Below, one piece after another: positions 35,404 through 44,562 of a DNA stretch of 64,000 bases. The DNA is from Neobacillus sp. WH10 (GTDB taxonomy: Bacteria; Bacillota; Bacilli; Bacillales; Cytobacillaceae): the NCBI RefSeq assembly GCF_030123405.1, contig NZ_CP126110.1, positions 2,418,001 through 2,482,000 of the forward strand, read 5' to 3'. A program made the position numbers and the translations under genes. How positions within the stretch are numbered: position 1 is the stretch's first letter; the number at the start of each line of letters is the position of its first letter. The notes below the pieces were generated by a model that was not told the DNA's origin, did no database searches, and saw only the letters and a program-made list of their open reading frames with translations.

Positions 35404-36498
35404 ATGCTTCTACGTTTAGATCTGCAATTATTTTCTGGAGAAAAAACGGAAAAAGCAACCCCGCATAAGCGACGAGAGACAAGGAAAAAAGGGGAGGTTG
35501 CCAAGAGTCCAGAAGTTGCTCAAGCCGTCACATTACTATTCAGTTTCGCTTTTTTAATGATTAGTGGAAAGAGCATTATTGCAGGATGTCTTGACATATA
35601 TCGTCGTAGTTTCAAAGAGTATTTACGGTGGGATCTCTCGACCTCAAGCGTCCAACTTTTATTTAACCAGTTGTTGTGGGATGTAGTTAAATTAGTGTCA
35701 CCCATCTTTGCTGTCATCCTCGTCGCGGGTGTGGCGGCTAACTATTTGCAGGTTGGACTTATGTTCAATCCTGAATCTGTGAAAATGAAGTTAGAAAAAT
35801 TAAATCCAATCCAAGGATTTAAACGAATCTTTTCCCTTCGTGCCCTTGTGGAATTACTAAAGTCCATTTTAAAGATAGTGATTACTTCTACCATCGCTGG
35901 GATGATGATTTGGAAGCAGAAAGATGAATTGTTATTAATCGGACAAAAAAGTCTATGGGATTCAGCTAGATTCATAGGTTCTCTAACCGTTCAAATCGGG
36001 GTAGTTGTTGCTATCAGTTTGGTGATTCTTGCGGCAGGAGATTATTTTTATCAAAAGTTTGAATTTGAAAAAAAAATCCGGATGTCGAAACAAGATATCA
36101 AAGATGAATTTAAGAAGATGGAAGGTGACCCGTTCATTAAAGGAAAACGGAGAGCCAAACAACGAGAACTATCAATGAATCGAATGATGCAAGAGGTGCC
36201 GAAGGCTGATGTTATCATAACCAATCCAACGCACTTCGCAGTGGCCATCCGCTATGATCTCGAAACGATGGATGCGCCAGTTGTAATTGCCAAAGGAAAA
36301 GATCATATCGCATTAAAAATAAAAGAAATAGCCAAACAAAATAAAATTATGACTGTAGAAAATAGACCGCTTGCTCGTGCCTTGTTTGCTGCAGTGGAGA
36401 TCGGCGAGTCTATTCCTGAAGAAATGTTTAATGCAGTGGGAGAGATTTTGGCTTATGTTTACTATCAGGAAGGTCGCTATAAGGGGATGATGACTTGA
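35404..36498 (+). CDS. flhB: Flagellar export switch protein FlhB
   Basis: 364 residues with four membrane segments and a cytoplasmic domain. The conserved start (GEKTEKATPHKRRETRKKGEV) and the autocleavage motif NPTH (in IITNPTHFAVAIRYD, about residue 277) are present. FlhB cleavage switches export from rod/hook to filament proteins; its partner FliK is not in this window. Confidence 0.95.
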   Translation: MLLRLDLQLFSGEKTEKATPHKRRETRKKGEVAKSPEVAQAVTLLFSFAFLMISGKSIIAGCLDIYRRSFKEYLRWDLSTSSVQLLFNQLLWDVVKLVSPIFAVILVAGVAANYLQVGLMFNPESVKMKLEKLNPIQGFKRIFSLRALVELLKSILKIVITSTIAGMMIWKQKDELLLIGQKSLWDSARFIGSLTVQIGVVVAISLVILAAGDYFYQKFEFEKKIRMSKQDIKDEFKKMEGDPFIKGKRRAKQRELSMNRMMQEVPKADVIITNPTHFAVAIRYDLETMDAPVVIAKGKDHIALKIKEIAKQNKIMTVENRPLARALFAAVEIGESIPEEMFNAVGEILAYVYYQEGRYKGMMT

Positions 36499-38528
36499 AA
36501 ACAAAAGACGTATCCGTTTTGATTGTTGTTATATTGATTGTCGCGATGATGATAATTCCATTGCCAACAATCTTATTGGATTTTTTATTAATTATCAATA
36601 TTAGCTTGTCATTATTGATCTTAATGGTGGCTATGAATACGAAAGAACCGTTAGATTTTTCTATATTTCCAACTGCTTTATTAATAGCTACTCTTTTCCG
36701 TTTAGCACTGAATGTGTCGACGACTCGTTCGATTCTTTCAAATGCTGATGGAGGTAGAGTTATTGAGACATTTGGATCCTTCGTCGTTGGAGGCAGTCCT
36801 GTTGTCGGTTTTGTTGTATTCTTGATCCTTGTTGTTATTCAATTTATTGTGATAACGAAGGGGTCGGAACGGGTAGCGGAAGTTGCCGCTCGTTTTACTT
36901 TGGATGCAATGCCCGGAAAGCAAATGAGTATTGATGCAGATATGAACGCAGGATTAATAAGTGATCATGAAGCGCGTGCCCGCCGTAGGAAGGTTGAACA
37001 GGAGTCTGATTTTTACGGTGCTATGGACGGTGCCAGTAAATTTGTCAAAGGGGATGCGATTGCAGGGATCATAATCCTTATCATTAATGTCGTTGGCGGA
37101 TTTATTATTGGGATGGTCATTCATGGTATGGGCTTTGCTGAATCTGCCAGTACTTTTACACTCTTATCCGTAGGGGATGGGTTAGTAAGCCAAGTCCCGG
37201 CCTTGCTCATTTCCACCGCTACTGGGATAACAGTTACCCGCGCCGCATCGGATGGAACGTTAGGTTCGGACATAATGAAACAGCTTTTCCATTACCCAAA
37301 GCTGCTTTATATTGTAGCAGGAACGATTGTCATTCTTGGTATTTTCACACCGATCGGACTTTTCTTAACTTTGCCTATAGCACTTTTATTGGTATTCGGT
37401 GCTTATTCCATGCAAAAGGCCTTGCAAAAAGAAGAACAGAAAAATGAATTGGCTGAAAATGATAGGCAGGTGGAAGACATTAGCAGTCCGGAAAAAGTGG
37501 TTAACCTGCTTCAGCTAGATACACTGGAATTGGAGATAGGTTATGGTTTGATACCATTGGCCGATCAAAAACAAGGTGGAGACATTCTGGATCGAATTGT
37601 CATGATCAGGAGACAGTTTGCCATTGAATTAGGCTTAATCATTCCTACTATTCGCATTCGCGATAATTTGCAATTGACACCCAATCAATATGTCTTAAAG
37701 TTCCGCGGCAGCAAAATTGCTACAGGAGAGGTATACCTTGATCATTTTCTTGCCATGAATCAAGGAGGAGATAACGAGGAGATCGAGGGCATTCATGTGA
37801 CTGAGCCTGCATTTGGACTTCCTGCCACTTGGGTGAATATTGATGTAAAACAAAAAGCCGAGCTAATGGGCTATATTATCATTGATCCATCATCCGTGAT
37901 AGCTACTCATTTAACAGAAGTATTAAAAAAGTATGCATACCAGTTGTTAGGCAGAGAGGAAACAAAGGAATTAATCGAAAACTTGAAAGAAACCCATCCA
38001 AATCTTATCGAAGAGGTACTACCAAACTTACTTTCAATTGGAGATATTCAGAAGGTATTACAGAATCTTTTACGTGAACAGATTTCGATCCGTGATTTAG
38101 CAACAATCTTTGAGACTTTGGCAGATTTCGCCAACTATACAAAGGAACCAAGGGTATTAACTGAATACGTACGTCAGTCCTTGACAAGGCAAATTACCGA
38201 GCAATTTGCAGATGAAGGAGTCATTCATGTGCTAACGGCTGGAGCGACGTTAGAGAAAGGCATTTCTGATTATATCCAACAAACGGAAGCAGGTGTGCAT
38301 TATCTATCGATGGACCCGCAAATGTCTAGAAAAATTACCGAAGAATTACAACAACAAATTGAACGGGTCATCCAAACAGGCAGTCAACCGATTTTCCTGA
38401 CTTCTCCATCGATTCGAATGTATTTAAAACAATTTGTTGATAAAATAATGCCAACTGTTCCCGTTCTCGCATATACCGAGCTGGAGCCCGATATAGAGAT
38501 CCAAAGTATAGGAGTGGTGAATATATGA
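36495..38528 (+). CDS. flhA: Flagellar export apparatus protein FlhA
   Basis: 677 residues from TTG 36495 (AAGGGGATG upstream; four-base overlap with flhB). Eight membrane segments in the first half carry the FHIPEP-type loop (ERVAEVAARFTLDAMPGKQM, SDHEARARRRKVEQESDFYG), followed by a large cytoplasmic domain that docks chaperone-substrate complexes. It is the largest export-gate component, driven by proton flux. Confidence 0.95.
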   Translation: MKTKDVSVLIVVILIVAMMIIPLPTILLDFLLIINISLSLLILMVAMNTKEPLDFSIFPTALLIATLFRLALNVSTTRSILSNADGGRVIETFGSFVVGGSPVVGFVVFLILVVIQFIVITKGSERVAEVAARFTLDAMPGKQMSIDADMNAGLISDHEARARRRKVEQESDFYGAMDGASKFVKGDAIAGIIILIINVVGGFIIGMVIHGMGFAESASTFTLLSVGDGLVSQVPALLISTATGITVTRAASDGTLGSDIMKQLFHYPKLLYIVAGTIVILGIFTPIGLFLTLPIALLLVFGAYSMQKALQKEEQKNELAENDRQVEDISSPEKVVNLLQLDTLELEIGYGLIPLADQKQGGDILDRIVMIRRQFAIELGLIIPTIRIRDNLQLTPNQYVLKFRGSKIATGEVYLDHFLAMNQGGDNEEIEGIHVTEPAFGLPATWVNIDVKQKAELMGYIIIDPSSVIATHLTEVLKKYAYQLLGREETKELIENLKETHPNLIEEVLPNLLSIGDIQKVLQNLLREQISIRDLATIFETLADFANYTKEPRVLTEYVRQSLTRQITEQFADEGVIHVLTAGATLEKGISDYIQQTEAGVHYLSMDPQMSRKITEELQQQIERVIQTGSQPIFLTSPSIRMYLKQFVDKIMPTVPVLAYTELEPDIEIQSIGVVNI

Positions 38529-39763
38529 AAACGAAAAAGATCGTAGCTGATTCAATGCCCCTTGCTTTAAAAATGGTCAGACAGCAACTGGGTGATAATG
38601 CCATTATCGTAAACACAAGGGCGATAAAGACGGGAGGGCTGTTTGGTTTTTTTACAAAACAAAAGTATGAAGTAACAGCATACTCCATAGAAAAAGATGG
38701 TGCTAGTACGGAACCAAAATTTTCTTTAGAACTAAAAGCGAAATCGGGGAATCAAAAGCTAAAGAGTGAAGAGAAAAATAATTCCGTTTTCCACAAGAAA
38801 CCGCAAGATCTTTATCATTATTATTCTCAACCAGCTGCTGTTACAGACAAACCGGTTTCACCACTGCCGTCAGAATCTTTAGCAAAGGAAAATCCTTTGT
38901 TAGATGAACTGGCTTCTATGCGAAAAATGATGATGACCTTTATGATGAATGACAGTCAAGGAAATACCATGCCTAACAGATTATTTAAGTATATAAGCCG
39001 TTTAAAAAAACAGGGTGTGGATGAGGAAATTGTCGAGTATATTGTCAGCAGCATGCTTAAGAACTATGAGTCAATAAGCGATTTGACTGATGAAGTGATC
39101 GAAAAAGAAATTACCTACATAGTTAAAGAAATTATTGAAAAGCGAGTTCCTAATTCAAACATGGTTAAAGAGAGTACAAGGATGATTAATGTCATAGGAC
39201 CTACTGGCGTTGGGAAAACTACAACCATTGCCAAACTAGCTACTGAGCAAGTGTTAAAACAAAAGCGTAGAGTCGCCATGATTACAACCGACGTTTATCG
39301 AATTGCAGCGGTAGAACAACTAAAAACGTATGCAGGGATTTTGAATGTACCGCTTGAAGTGGTTCGCACGAAAGATGAATTAGACAAGGCGCTTACCAAA
39401 CTAGCACATTACGATCTAATCTATATGGATACGACCGGACGTAATTATAAAGAAGTTCAATACCGGGAATCGATTAATGAATTTTTAAATCATCCGCATG
39501 AGAGTGATAATTATTTGGTTTTAAGCTTGACTACAAAGTTTGAAGATATGCAGATACTGTTGAATGAATTCGTGAAAAGTCCTGTCCAAAAACTGATTTT
39601 GACAAAGTTTGATGAAACGACAAGCTATGGTTCAATTCTTAATATCGCTTATAAATATCCATTTCAGTTAGCCTATATAACTAATGGCCAAAGTGTCCCA
39701 GAAGATATTACGACAATCGATGCACCACTTCTTTTGAGATACTTATTAGGAAAGGAAAAGTAA
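38525..39763 (+). CDS. flhF: Flagellar placement GTPase FlhF
   Basis: 412 residues, SRP-family GTPase, in four-base overlap with flhA. P-loop VIGPTGVGKTTTIAKLA (about 220-236), the DTTG motif (MDTTGRNYKEVQ) and LTKFDETTSYGSILN are clear. The N-terminal B domain (MKTKKIVADSMPLALKMVRQ, INTRA-type NTRAIKTGGLFGFFT) is typical. FlhF sets the site of new basal bodies with FlhG. Confidence 0.95.
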   Translation: MKTKKIVADSMPLALKMVRQQLGDNAIIVNTRAIKTGGLFGFFTKQKYEVTAYSIEKDGASTEPKFSLELKAKSGNQKLKSEEKNNSVFHKKPQDLYHYYSQPAAVTDKPVSPLPSESLAKENPLLDELASMRKMMMTFMMNDSQGNTMPNRLFKYISRLKKQGVDEEIVEYIVSSMLKNYESISDLTDEVIEKEITYIVKEIIEKRVPNSNMVKESTRMINVIGPTGVGKTTTIAKLATEQVLKQKRRVAMITTDVYRIAAVEQLKTYAGILNVPLEVVRTKDELDKALTKLAHYDLIYMDTTGRNYKEVQYRESINEFLNHPHESDNYLVLSLTTKFEDMQILLNEFVKSPVQKLILTKFDETTSYGSILNIAYKYPFQLAYITNGQSVPEDITTIDAPLLLRYLLGKEK

Positions 39764-39764
39764 T

Positions 39765-40649
39765 ATGGATCAAGCGCAAAGTCTTAGAGAATATATGCAG
39801 CGATTTAATGTTGACCAGCAAAATAACCATTCCGCTCGTATGATTACGATTACGAGTGGAAAGGGTGGGGTCGGTAAATCAAATTTTACGATTAACTTTG
39901 CTTTAGGCTTGCAAGCAGTAGGCAAAAAAGTTGTGATCTTAGATTTAGATTTATCAACCGCGAATATTAATATTCTCATGGGGATAATGCCGCGGTATAG
40001 TCTTGTAGATGTCTTATATCAGAAAAAAACTATCTGGAATGTATTAGAACAAGGTGTGAATGGCATAGAGTATATTTCTGGCGGATTCGAGATACAAGAT
40101 CTGATAAATTTGGATCAACACACGCTTTTGTTTTTTTGGAGCCAAATTCAAGAGCTTCAAACCTATGCTGATTTTATTTTACTTGATACAGGTGCCGGAA
40201 TATCTAAGGAGCTAGTAGACTTTATCGTAGCTTCTGATGAGACCATTATGGTCACCACACCTGAGCCTACATCCATTGCAGATTCTTATGCAGTTATTAA
40301 AACTGTTCACCAATATACAAATCAATCTCCAAAATTTAACTTGGTGGTTAATCGTGCTCAATCCTATCGCGAAGCAGTTGAAACTTCAAGAGCTATGAAA
40401 AATGCCTGCAGTAATTTTCTGAATCTGCCATTGAAAACACTTGGATTTCTGATGGAGGATGCCCATGTTTGGAAGTCGGTTCGATCGCAAACACCATTTT
40501 TCATTTCGTATCCAAATTGTGAAGCATCAAAAAACATCAAACAAATTGTTTATGCCTATTTGCCTGATTTAGATAAACCTTCTTCTATATCAACGAAGGG
40601 AATTCGAGGTTTTTTTGAGAAAATTTTAACTGTAGGTAAATCGTTGTAA
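39765..40649 (+). CDS. flhG: Flagellar number regulator FlhG (MinD/ParA-type ATPase, YlxH)
   Basis: 294 residues with deviant Walker A TSGKGGVGKSNFTINFA (about 28-44), VVILDLDLSTANINIL and LLDTGAGISKELVDF. FlhG limits flagellar number and patterning, stimulating FlhF GTPase through its N-terminal DQAQSLR motif, which is present at the start. It directly follows flhF. Confidence 0.94.
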   Translation: MDQAQSLREYMQRFNVDQQNNHSARMITITSGKGGVGKSNFTINFALGLQAVGKKVVILDLDLSTANINILMGIMPRYSLVDVLYQKKTIWNVLEQGVNGIEYISGGFEIQDLINLDQHTLLFFWSQIQELQTYADFILLDTGAGISKELVDFIVASDETIMVTTPEPTSIADSYAVIKTVHQYTNQSPKFNLVVNRAQSYREAVETSRAMKNACSNFLNLPLKTLGFLMEDAHVWKSVRSQTPFFISYPNCEASKNIKQIVYAYLPDLDKPSSISTKGIRGFFEKILTVGKSL

Positions 40650-40663
40650 AGGGAGAATACCAC

Positions 40664-41035
40664 ATGTCAGTTAATTGGGGAGTTAATGGATTTATCGGAT
40701 TAACCGCATCATTGGTTACTTATTTTTTTTCCTATACGAATAACACATGGCAAACCTCATTATTTCGAGCAGGCATGGGTTTCTTACTCTTCTTTGTTCT
40801 AGGGTTCATTTTACAATTTGTAGTCCATCAGGTTGACTCTATCAAAAACACAGATAGGGACCAGAAGCAAAATAGTGTAGACGAGACAGAGCCGAAAACA
40901 GGTTCAATAATCCATCATGAAGAAGTTCCGATAGAAGAACAATCATTCCAAGCCCTTTCATTAGATGCGTTACAAAGTGCTGGGAACCTAAAAGATCCTG
41001 AAATAACCGTAGATACCATTCGTAATTGGAATTAG
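40664..41035 (+). CDS. Small membrane protein of unknown function
   Basis: 123 residues with two predicted membrane segments (about 8-24 and 36-55) and an acidic cytoplasmic tail. It is not recognised as a B. subtilis fla-operon protein. It lies where cheB-cheA-cheW-cheC-cheD would be in B. subtilis, between flhG and sigD. Ribosome site AAAGGGAGAA precedes ATG 40664, and coupling to sigD seems likely. Confidence 0.7.
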   Translation: MSVNWGVNGFIGLTASLVTYFFSYTNNTWQTSLFRAGMGFLLFFVLGFILQFVVHQVDSIKNTDRDQKQNSVDETEPKTGSIIHHEEVPIEEQSFQALSLDALQSAGNLKDPEITVDTIRNWN

Positions 41036-41055
41036 TGAAAACAGGAGGGATTAGC

Positions 41056-41859
41056 TTGAGAACGGCTGTCAAAGAAACCATACCTCATTTTATTTTATGG
41101 AGGAAGTTTCGGGAAAGTCATGATTCATTAACACAGGAAAATCTAATAAAACAATATGGACATTTGGTTGAGCAAATGGCTAGCCGTTTGAGCCTAACGA
41201 TTCCGAAGAATATAATTCCGAAGGAGGACTTAATCGGATTAGGCTATATCGGATTAATCGAAGCTATCCAGAAATTTGATTATAATAAAGGATATCAATT
41301 CGAAACATTTGGATTATGGCGCATTAAAGGAGCCATGCTAGATGGGATTCGCAAGATGGATTGGGTTCCGCGGGGATTAAGAGAGAAAGCAAAAAAATTA
41401 AATACTGCTTATCGTCATTTAGAGCAGACTTTCATGAGATCTCCTTCCGAAGAGGAACTAAGCAACTATTTGGATATACCTATAGAAGATGTTGACCAGG
41501 CTATGGCTGCGTTATCATTTTCCACACTTCTTTCTCTTAATGAACCGATCAATGCCAATGAAGACGAAGGGAAAGAGCAAAGTAGATTGGATCAAATTAG
41601 TGATCATAATTCGGAAACTCAATTACAGCAGCTTCAAATGGAAGAATTCCGTAGACTAATAGTTGAATGTATTGATAAAATGCCAGAGAAAGAAAAGCTA
41701 GTGATTTCCTTATTATATTATGAAGGATTAACTCAAGTAGAAATTGCTGAAGTGTTAAATCTAACCAAGGGAAGAATCTCGCAAATTCATTCTCAAGCTA
41801 TCCTTCGCCTGCGTCGGAGCTTTGAAGCAAGGGGCTTTTCATTCGATTCGTTTATGTGA
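41056..41859 (+). CDS. sigD: Flagellar sigma factor SigD (FliA/sigma-28)
   Basis: 267 residues from TTG 41056 behind AACAGGAGGG; an in-frame TTG at 41026 overlaps the previous gene and lacks a site. It directs RNA polymerase to late flagellar promoters. Region 2 (KEDLIGLGYIGLIEAIQKFD, FETFGLWRIKGAMLDGIRK), region 3 and region 4 (EGLTQVEIAEVLNLTKGRIS) are complete. At least six matching TAAA-N15-CCGATAA boxes occur in this window, upstream of fliD, hag, flaG, flgM and fliS. Its antagonist flgM is 23 kb upstream. Confidence 0.95.
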   Translation: MRTAVKETIPHFILWRKFRESHDSLTQENLIKQYGHLVEQMASRLSLTIPKNIIPKEDLIGLGYIGLIEAIQKFDYNKGYQFETFGLWRIKGAMLDGIRKMDWVPRGLREKAKKLNTAYRHLEQTFMRSPSEEELSNYLDIPIEDVDQAMAALSFSTLLSLNEPINANEDEGKEQSRLDQISDHNSETQLQQLQMEEFRRLIVECIDKMPEKEKLVISLLYYEGLTQVEIAEVLNLTKGRISQIHSQAILRLRRSFEARGFSFDSFM

Positions 41860-41897
41860 TGATAAGAAGTCTTCCTTCAGTGGGATCTTTTTGATGA

Positions 41898-42248
41898 ATG
41901 GGGTGTTTAGATTTGGATTATTCTACTAACCGTCGTGAATTTAGAAGAATCGTATTTAATAATCCTATTCAGGCAATTATTGAAACCGAAACTTCCTGTT
42001 CAGAACAATTTAAACAGTCAATATGGATACTTGATATGAGCGCTGGTGGCCTTAAATTTGTCAGCAAATCAGACTTTCCTGTAAACTTTATTGAAATATA
42101 CAAGTTCAATTTGACACTAAATAATAAAGACCTAATATTGTACGGGAAAATAATTCGTAAAAAATTACTCACCAATAAAATCTATGAATATACTGTAGAA
42201 TTTGATTTTAATTTTTCCGGAAAATTAAAATTGAACAAAGATTGTTAA
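41898..42248 (+). CDS. PilZ-domain protein, probable c-di-GMP receptor
   Basis: 116 residues from ATG 41898; TTG 41913 has a better-placed GGGGTG and may be the true start. A stand-alone PilZ domain shows the RREFRR (RxxxR) motif at about 12-17 and DMSAGGLKF at about 46-54, the two c-di-GMP contacts. There is no second domain. It lies 39 bases after sigD and may be the last gene of the fla operon. It is the second PilZ protein of this region. Confidence 0.8.
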   Translation: MGCLDLDYSTNRREFRRIVFNNPIQAIIETETSCSEQFKQSIWILDMSAGGLKFVSKSDFPVNFIEIYKFNLTLNNKDLILYGKIIRKKLLTNKIYEYTVEFDFNFSGKLKLNKDC

Positions 42249-42285
42249 TCGATCTAGCTAGCGAAATTATAAAGAATAATTAATT

Positions 42286-42314
42286 TTGAATCTGTTTAAG
42301 AAATCAGATATAAT
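42286..42314 (+). promoter_or_regulatory. Sigma-A promoter for ppaC
   Basis: TTGAAT at 42286-42291, a 17-base spacer and TATAAT at 42309-42314. Just downstream CATGTGA (42318-42324) and TCACATG (42333-42339) form a perfect 7-bp inverted repeat, which may be an operator or a leader hairpin. Confidence 0.75.
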
Positions 42315-42382
42315 TTTCATGTGAGGGAACATTCACATGTAAGGCTAGATTTACATAATTTCATACGATTAGGAGTAGTAAC

Positions 42383-43321
42383 ATGGAAAAAGTACTTATT
42401 TTCGGTCATAAAAATCCTGACACGGATACTATTTGTTCTGCAATTGCTTATGCAGAATTAAAAAAACAATTAGGAATGGAAGTTGAACCTGTTCGCCTTG
42501 GACAAATTAATGGTGAAACACAATATGCACTTACTCAATTTAAAGCTGAGGTTCCTCGTTTAGTTGAAGCGGTGGCAGCTGAGGTCAGCTCCGTTATTTT
42601 AGTAGACCACAATGAACGTCAGCAAAGTGCTAATGATATCACTGATGTTCGTGTGTTAGAAGTAATTGACCATCACCGTATTGCTAATTTTGAGACTAGC
42701 GATCCATTATATTATCGCTGTGAGCCTGTTGGCTGTACAGCAACTATTTTAAATAAAATGTACAAAGAAAACGGTAAAGAGATTAAACCGGAAATTGCTG
42801 GACTAATGTTATCAGCAATTATCTCTGACTCATTATTGTTCAAATCACCAACGTGTACACCAGAGGACGTGGCAGCTGCACATGAATTAGCTGCAATTGC
42901 CGGTGTTGATGCGGAAAGCTACGGTTTGGAAATGCTAAAAGCCGGTGCAGACGTTCGCGATAAATCAGTTTCTGAGCTTCTCAGCCTTGATGCTAAAGGA
43001 TTTGAAATGAGCTCAAGTAAAGTTGAAATTGCTCAAGTAAATGTAGTTGACACAGCGGATGTTCTTTCTCGTCAAGAGGAATTAGAAACTGCCATTGCTG
43101 CCATTATTGAAGCGAAGAACCTGGATTTATTCCTATTCGTGGTAACGGATATCTTAACAAATGATTCAGTTGGTTTAGCCTTAGGAAGCAAGAATGCTGC
43201 TGTAGAGAAAGCCTATAACGTGAAACTTGTTAATAATACAGCAACATTAAAGGGCGTTGTTTCCCGTAAGAAGCAAATTGTACCCGTTTTAACAGATATT
43301 TTTAATAAAGGTGAATTTTAA
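42383..43321 (+). CDS. ppaC: Manganese-dependent inorganic pyrophosphatase
   Basis: 312-residue family II pyrophosphatase that hydrolyses pyrophosphate to phosphate, pulling biosynthetic reactions forward. DHH-family metal motifs are clear: GHKNPDTDTICSA (His and Asp ligands), VDHNERQQS, IDHHRIANF and ISDSLLFKSPT. The C-terminal DHHA2 domain includes GVVSRKKQIVP with the substrate-binding SRKKQ. Length matches PpaC of Bacillus. It is a stand-alone housekeeping gene after the motility region; its terminator is interrupted by an IS element. Confidence 0.96.
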   Translation: MEKVLIFGHKNPDTDTICSAIAYAELKKQLGMEVEPVRLGQINGETQYALTQFKAEVPRLVEAVAAEVSSVILVDHNERQQSANDITDVRVLEVIDHHRIANFETSDPLYYRCEPVGCTATILNKMYKENGKEIKPEIAGLMLSAIISDSLLFKSPTCTPEDVAAAHELAAIAGVDAESYGLEMLKAGADVRDKSVSELLSLDAKGFEMSSSKVEIAQVNVVDTADVLSRQEELETAIAAIIEAKNLDLFLFVVTDILTNDSVGLALGSKNAAVEKAYNVKLVNNTATLKGVVSRKKQIVPVLTDIFNKGEF

Positions 43322-43327
43322 TAAAAA

Positions 43328-43337
43328 GCCGTTCATG
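43328..43337 (+). terminator. Left arm of a terminator split by the IS element
   Basis: GCCGTTCATG after AAAAA, seven bases past the ppaC stop. Its complement CATGAACGG plus a T8 run is found at 44649-44665, on the far side of the IS. Confidence 0.6.
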
Positions 43338-43384
43338 TATTGTCTGCATGGTCTTACCCCTGTCAAGTAGACAACATAAAAAAG

Positions 43385-44182
43385 CTAAGCTGCCAACGCG
43401 TGTCGATATTCAATCGGCGCGCGTTGTTTTAGTTTCTTTTGAATACGTTTGTAATTGTAATGATAAATATAATCCTCAATCGCTTGTCGTATCTCCACTT
43501 CTGATTTACACTGTTCAATATACAACTTCTCTGTTTTGAGATGCGAAAAGAAGGATTCAATGCAAGCATTATCCAGGCAGTTTCCTTTGCGAGAGTGGCT
43601 GCCCTTAATGCTGTATGCTTCTAATCGATTGTTGTATCCCTTAGACGTATACTGAAAGCCTTGATCCGAATGGAGAACAGCTTCAGCTACGTCTTTTTTC
43701 TTTGTCCATATTTCTACTGTATTCAAAACAAGTTCAAGGTCGTTTCGTTTCGAAAGTTCCCATGACACAATCTCATTATTAAATAGATCTTGAATTACCG
43801 ATAGGTAATAGAATTGCTTACCATCTGAGACATATGTTATATCCGTTACCATTTTTTGATTAGGTCCTGTTGCCTTAAATTTTCTCTTTAGGCGATTCGG
43901 ATGGATTACGGATGGAGTATGACCATGGCGCTTTCTTTTCTTTCGGATGACAGACTGGATGTTCATTTCTTTCATCAATCGGTACACCTTTTTATGATTA
44001 ATCTTATAATCATTTTCCTTTAACAAATAGGTCATACGAGGGCAGCCAACTTCGGGATGAAGTATATGAATGCCCATCATGTGTTCACATATATCTTGGT
44101 CTTGTTTTGTTCTTTCATCGCGTTTAAATTGAGTGGACCTCCATTTATAGTAGCTTGCTCTTTTAATATAAGCGATTTCCAA
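43385..44182 (-). CDS. IS3-family transposase OrfB (DDE integrase domain)
   Basis: 265 residues as called from its first ATG. The HTH_21 segment (SYYKWRSTQFKRDERT) and the rve integrase core carry the DDE residues: Asp in MVTDITYVSDG, Asp in LHSDQGFQYTS and Glu in IESFFSHLKTE. The frame remains open upstream to the A6G slippery site at about 44278-44284, so the real product is probably an OrfAB fusion made by -1 frameshifting. No internal stop is seen. Confidence 0.92.
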   Translation of the reverse strand: MEIAYIKRASYYKWRSTQFKRDERTKQDQDICEHMMGIHILHPEVGCPRMTYLLKENDYKINHKKVYRLMKEMNIQSVIRKKRKRHGHTPSVIHPNRLKRKFKATGPNQKMVTDITYVSDGKQFYYLSVIQDLFNNEIVSWELSKRNDLELVLNTVEIWTKKKDVAEAVLHSDQGFQYTSKGYNNRLEAYSIKGSHSRKGNCLDNACIESFFSHLKTEKLYIEQCKSEVEIRQAIEDYIYHYNYKRIQKKLKQRAPIEYRHALAA

Positions 44183-44217
44183 TAACCATGTGATTGGATA
44201 GACATCCCTTAATCCTT

Positions 44218-44562
44218 CTATGATTTCATACTTGCTCTGTTGGGGGATTTCTCCTCCTTTACTAGATTTGGATACTGCTTTTTTAAATAATCCACCTGTG
44301 CCTTTAGGTAATCTCTTTCTTCTTCTACTGACTTAAAATTAGTACGAGGTCGACCTTTTAATGGATTAGACACTCCACTTCGTTCTTCAAATTTCTCTCC
44401 CTTTTCCCACTTCTTTACCCACACTTTTAGTTGAGTACAGTTTAAAATTCCTAACTCATCCGCCAATACTTTATAACTTTTAGATCCTTTTACATATTTC
44501 ATTACAGCATTTAATTTAAATTCATTTGTATACCTTTGAAATTGTTGTCCTTTTTTAGCCAT
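44218..44562 (-). CDS. IS3-family transposase OrfA (helix-turn-helix)
   Basis: 114 residues from ATG at 44562 behind GGAGGGGATA (minus strand); upstream in-frame codons to 44607 lie in the IS end. HTH motif FKLNAVMKYVKGSKSYKVLA and C-terminal leucine-zipper-like segment (SVEEERDYLKAQVDYLKKQ) precede the slippery AAAAAAG. It provides DNA binding in the transposase fusion. Confidence 0.9.
   Translation of the reverse strand: MAKKGQQFQRYTNEFKLNAVMKYVKGSKSYKVLADELGILNCTQLKVWVKKWEKGEKFEERSGVSNPLKGRPRTNFKSVEEERDYLKAQVDYLKKQYPNLVKEEKSPNRASMKS

Noticed and set aside
25761..42248. Idea that this is a second, accessory flagellar system
   Set aside because: Missing genes could simply lie upstream of base 1, and the window has single copies of sigD, flgM and hag with consistent promoters; it cannot be decided here.
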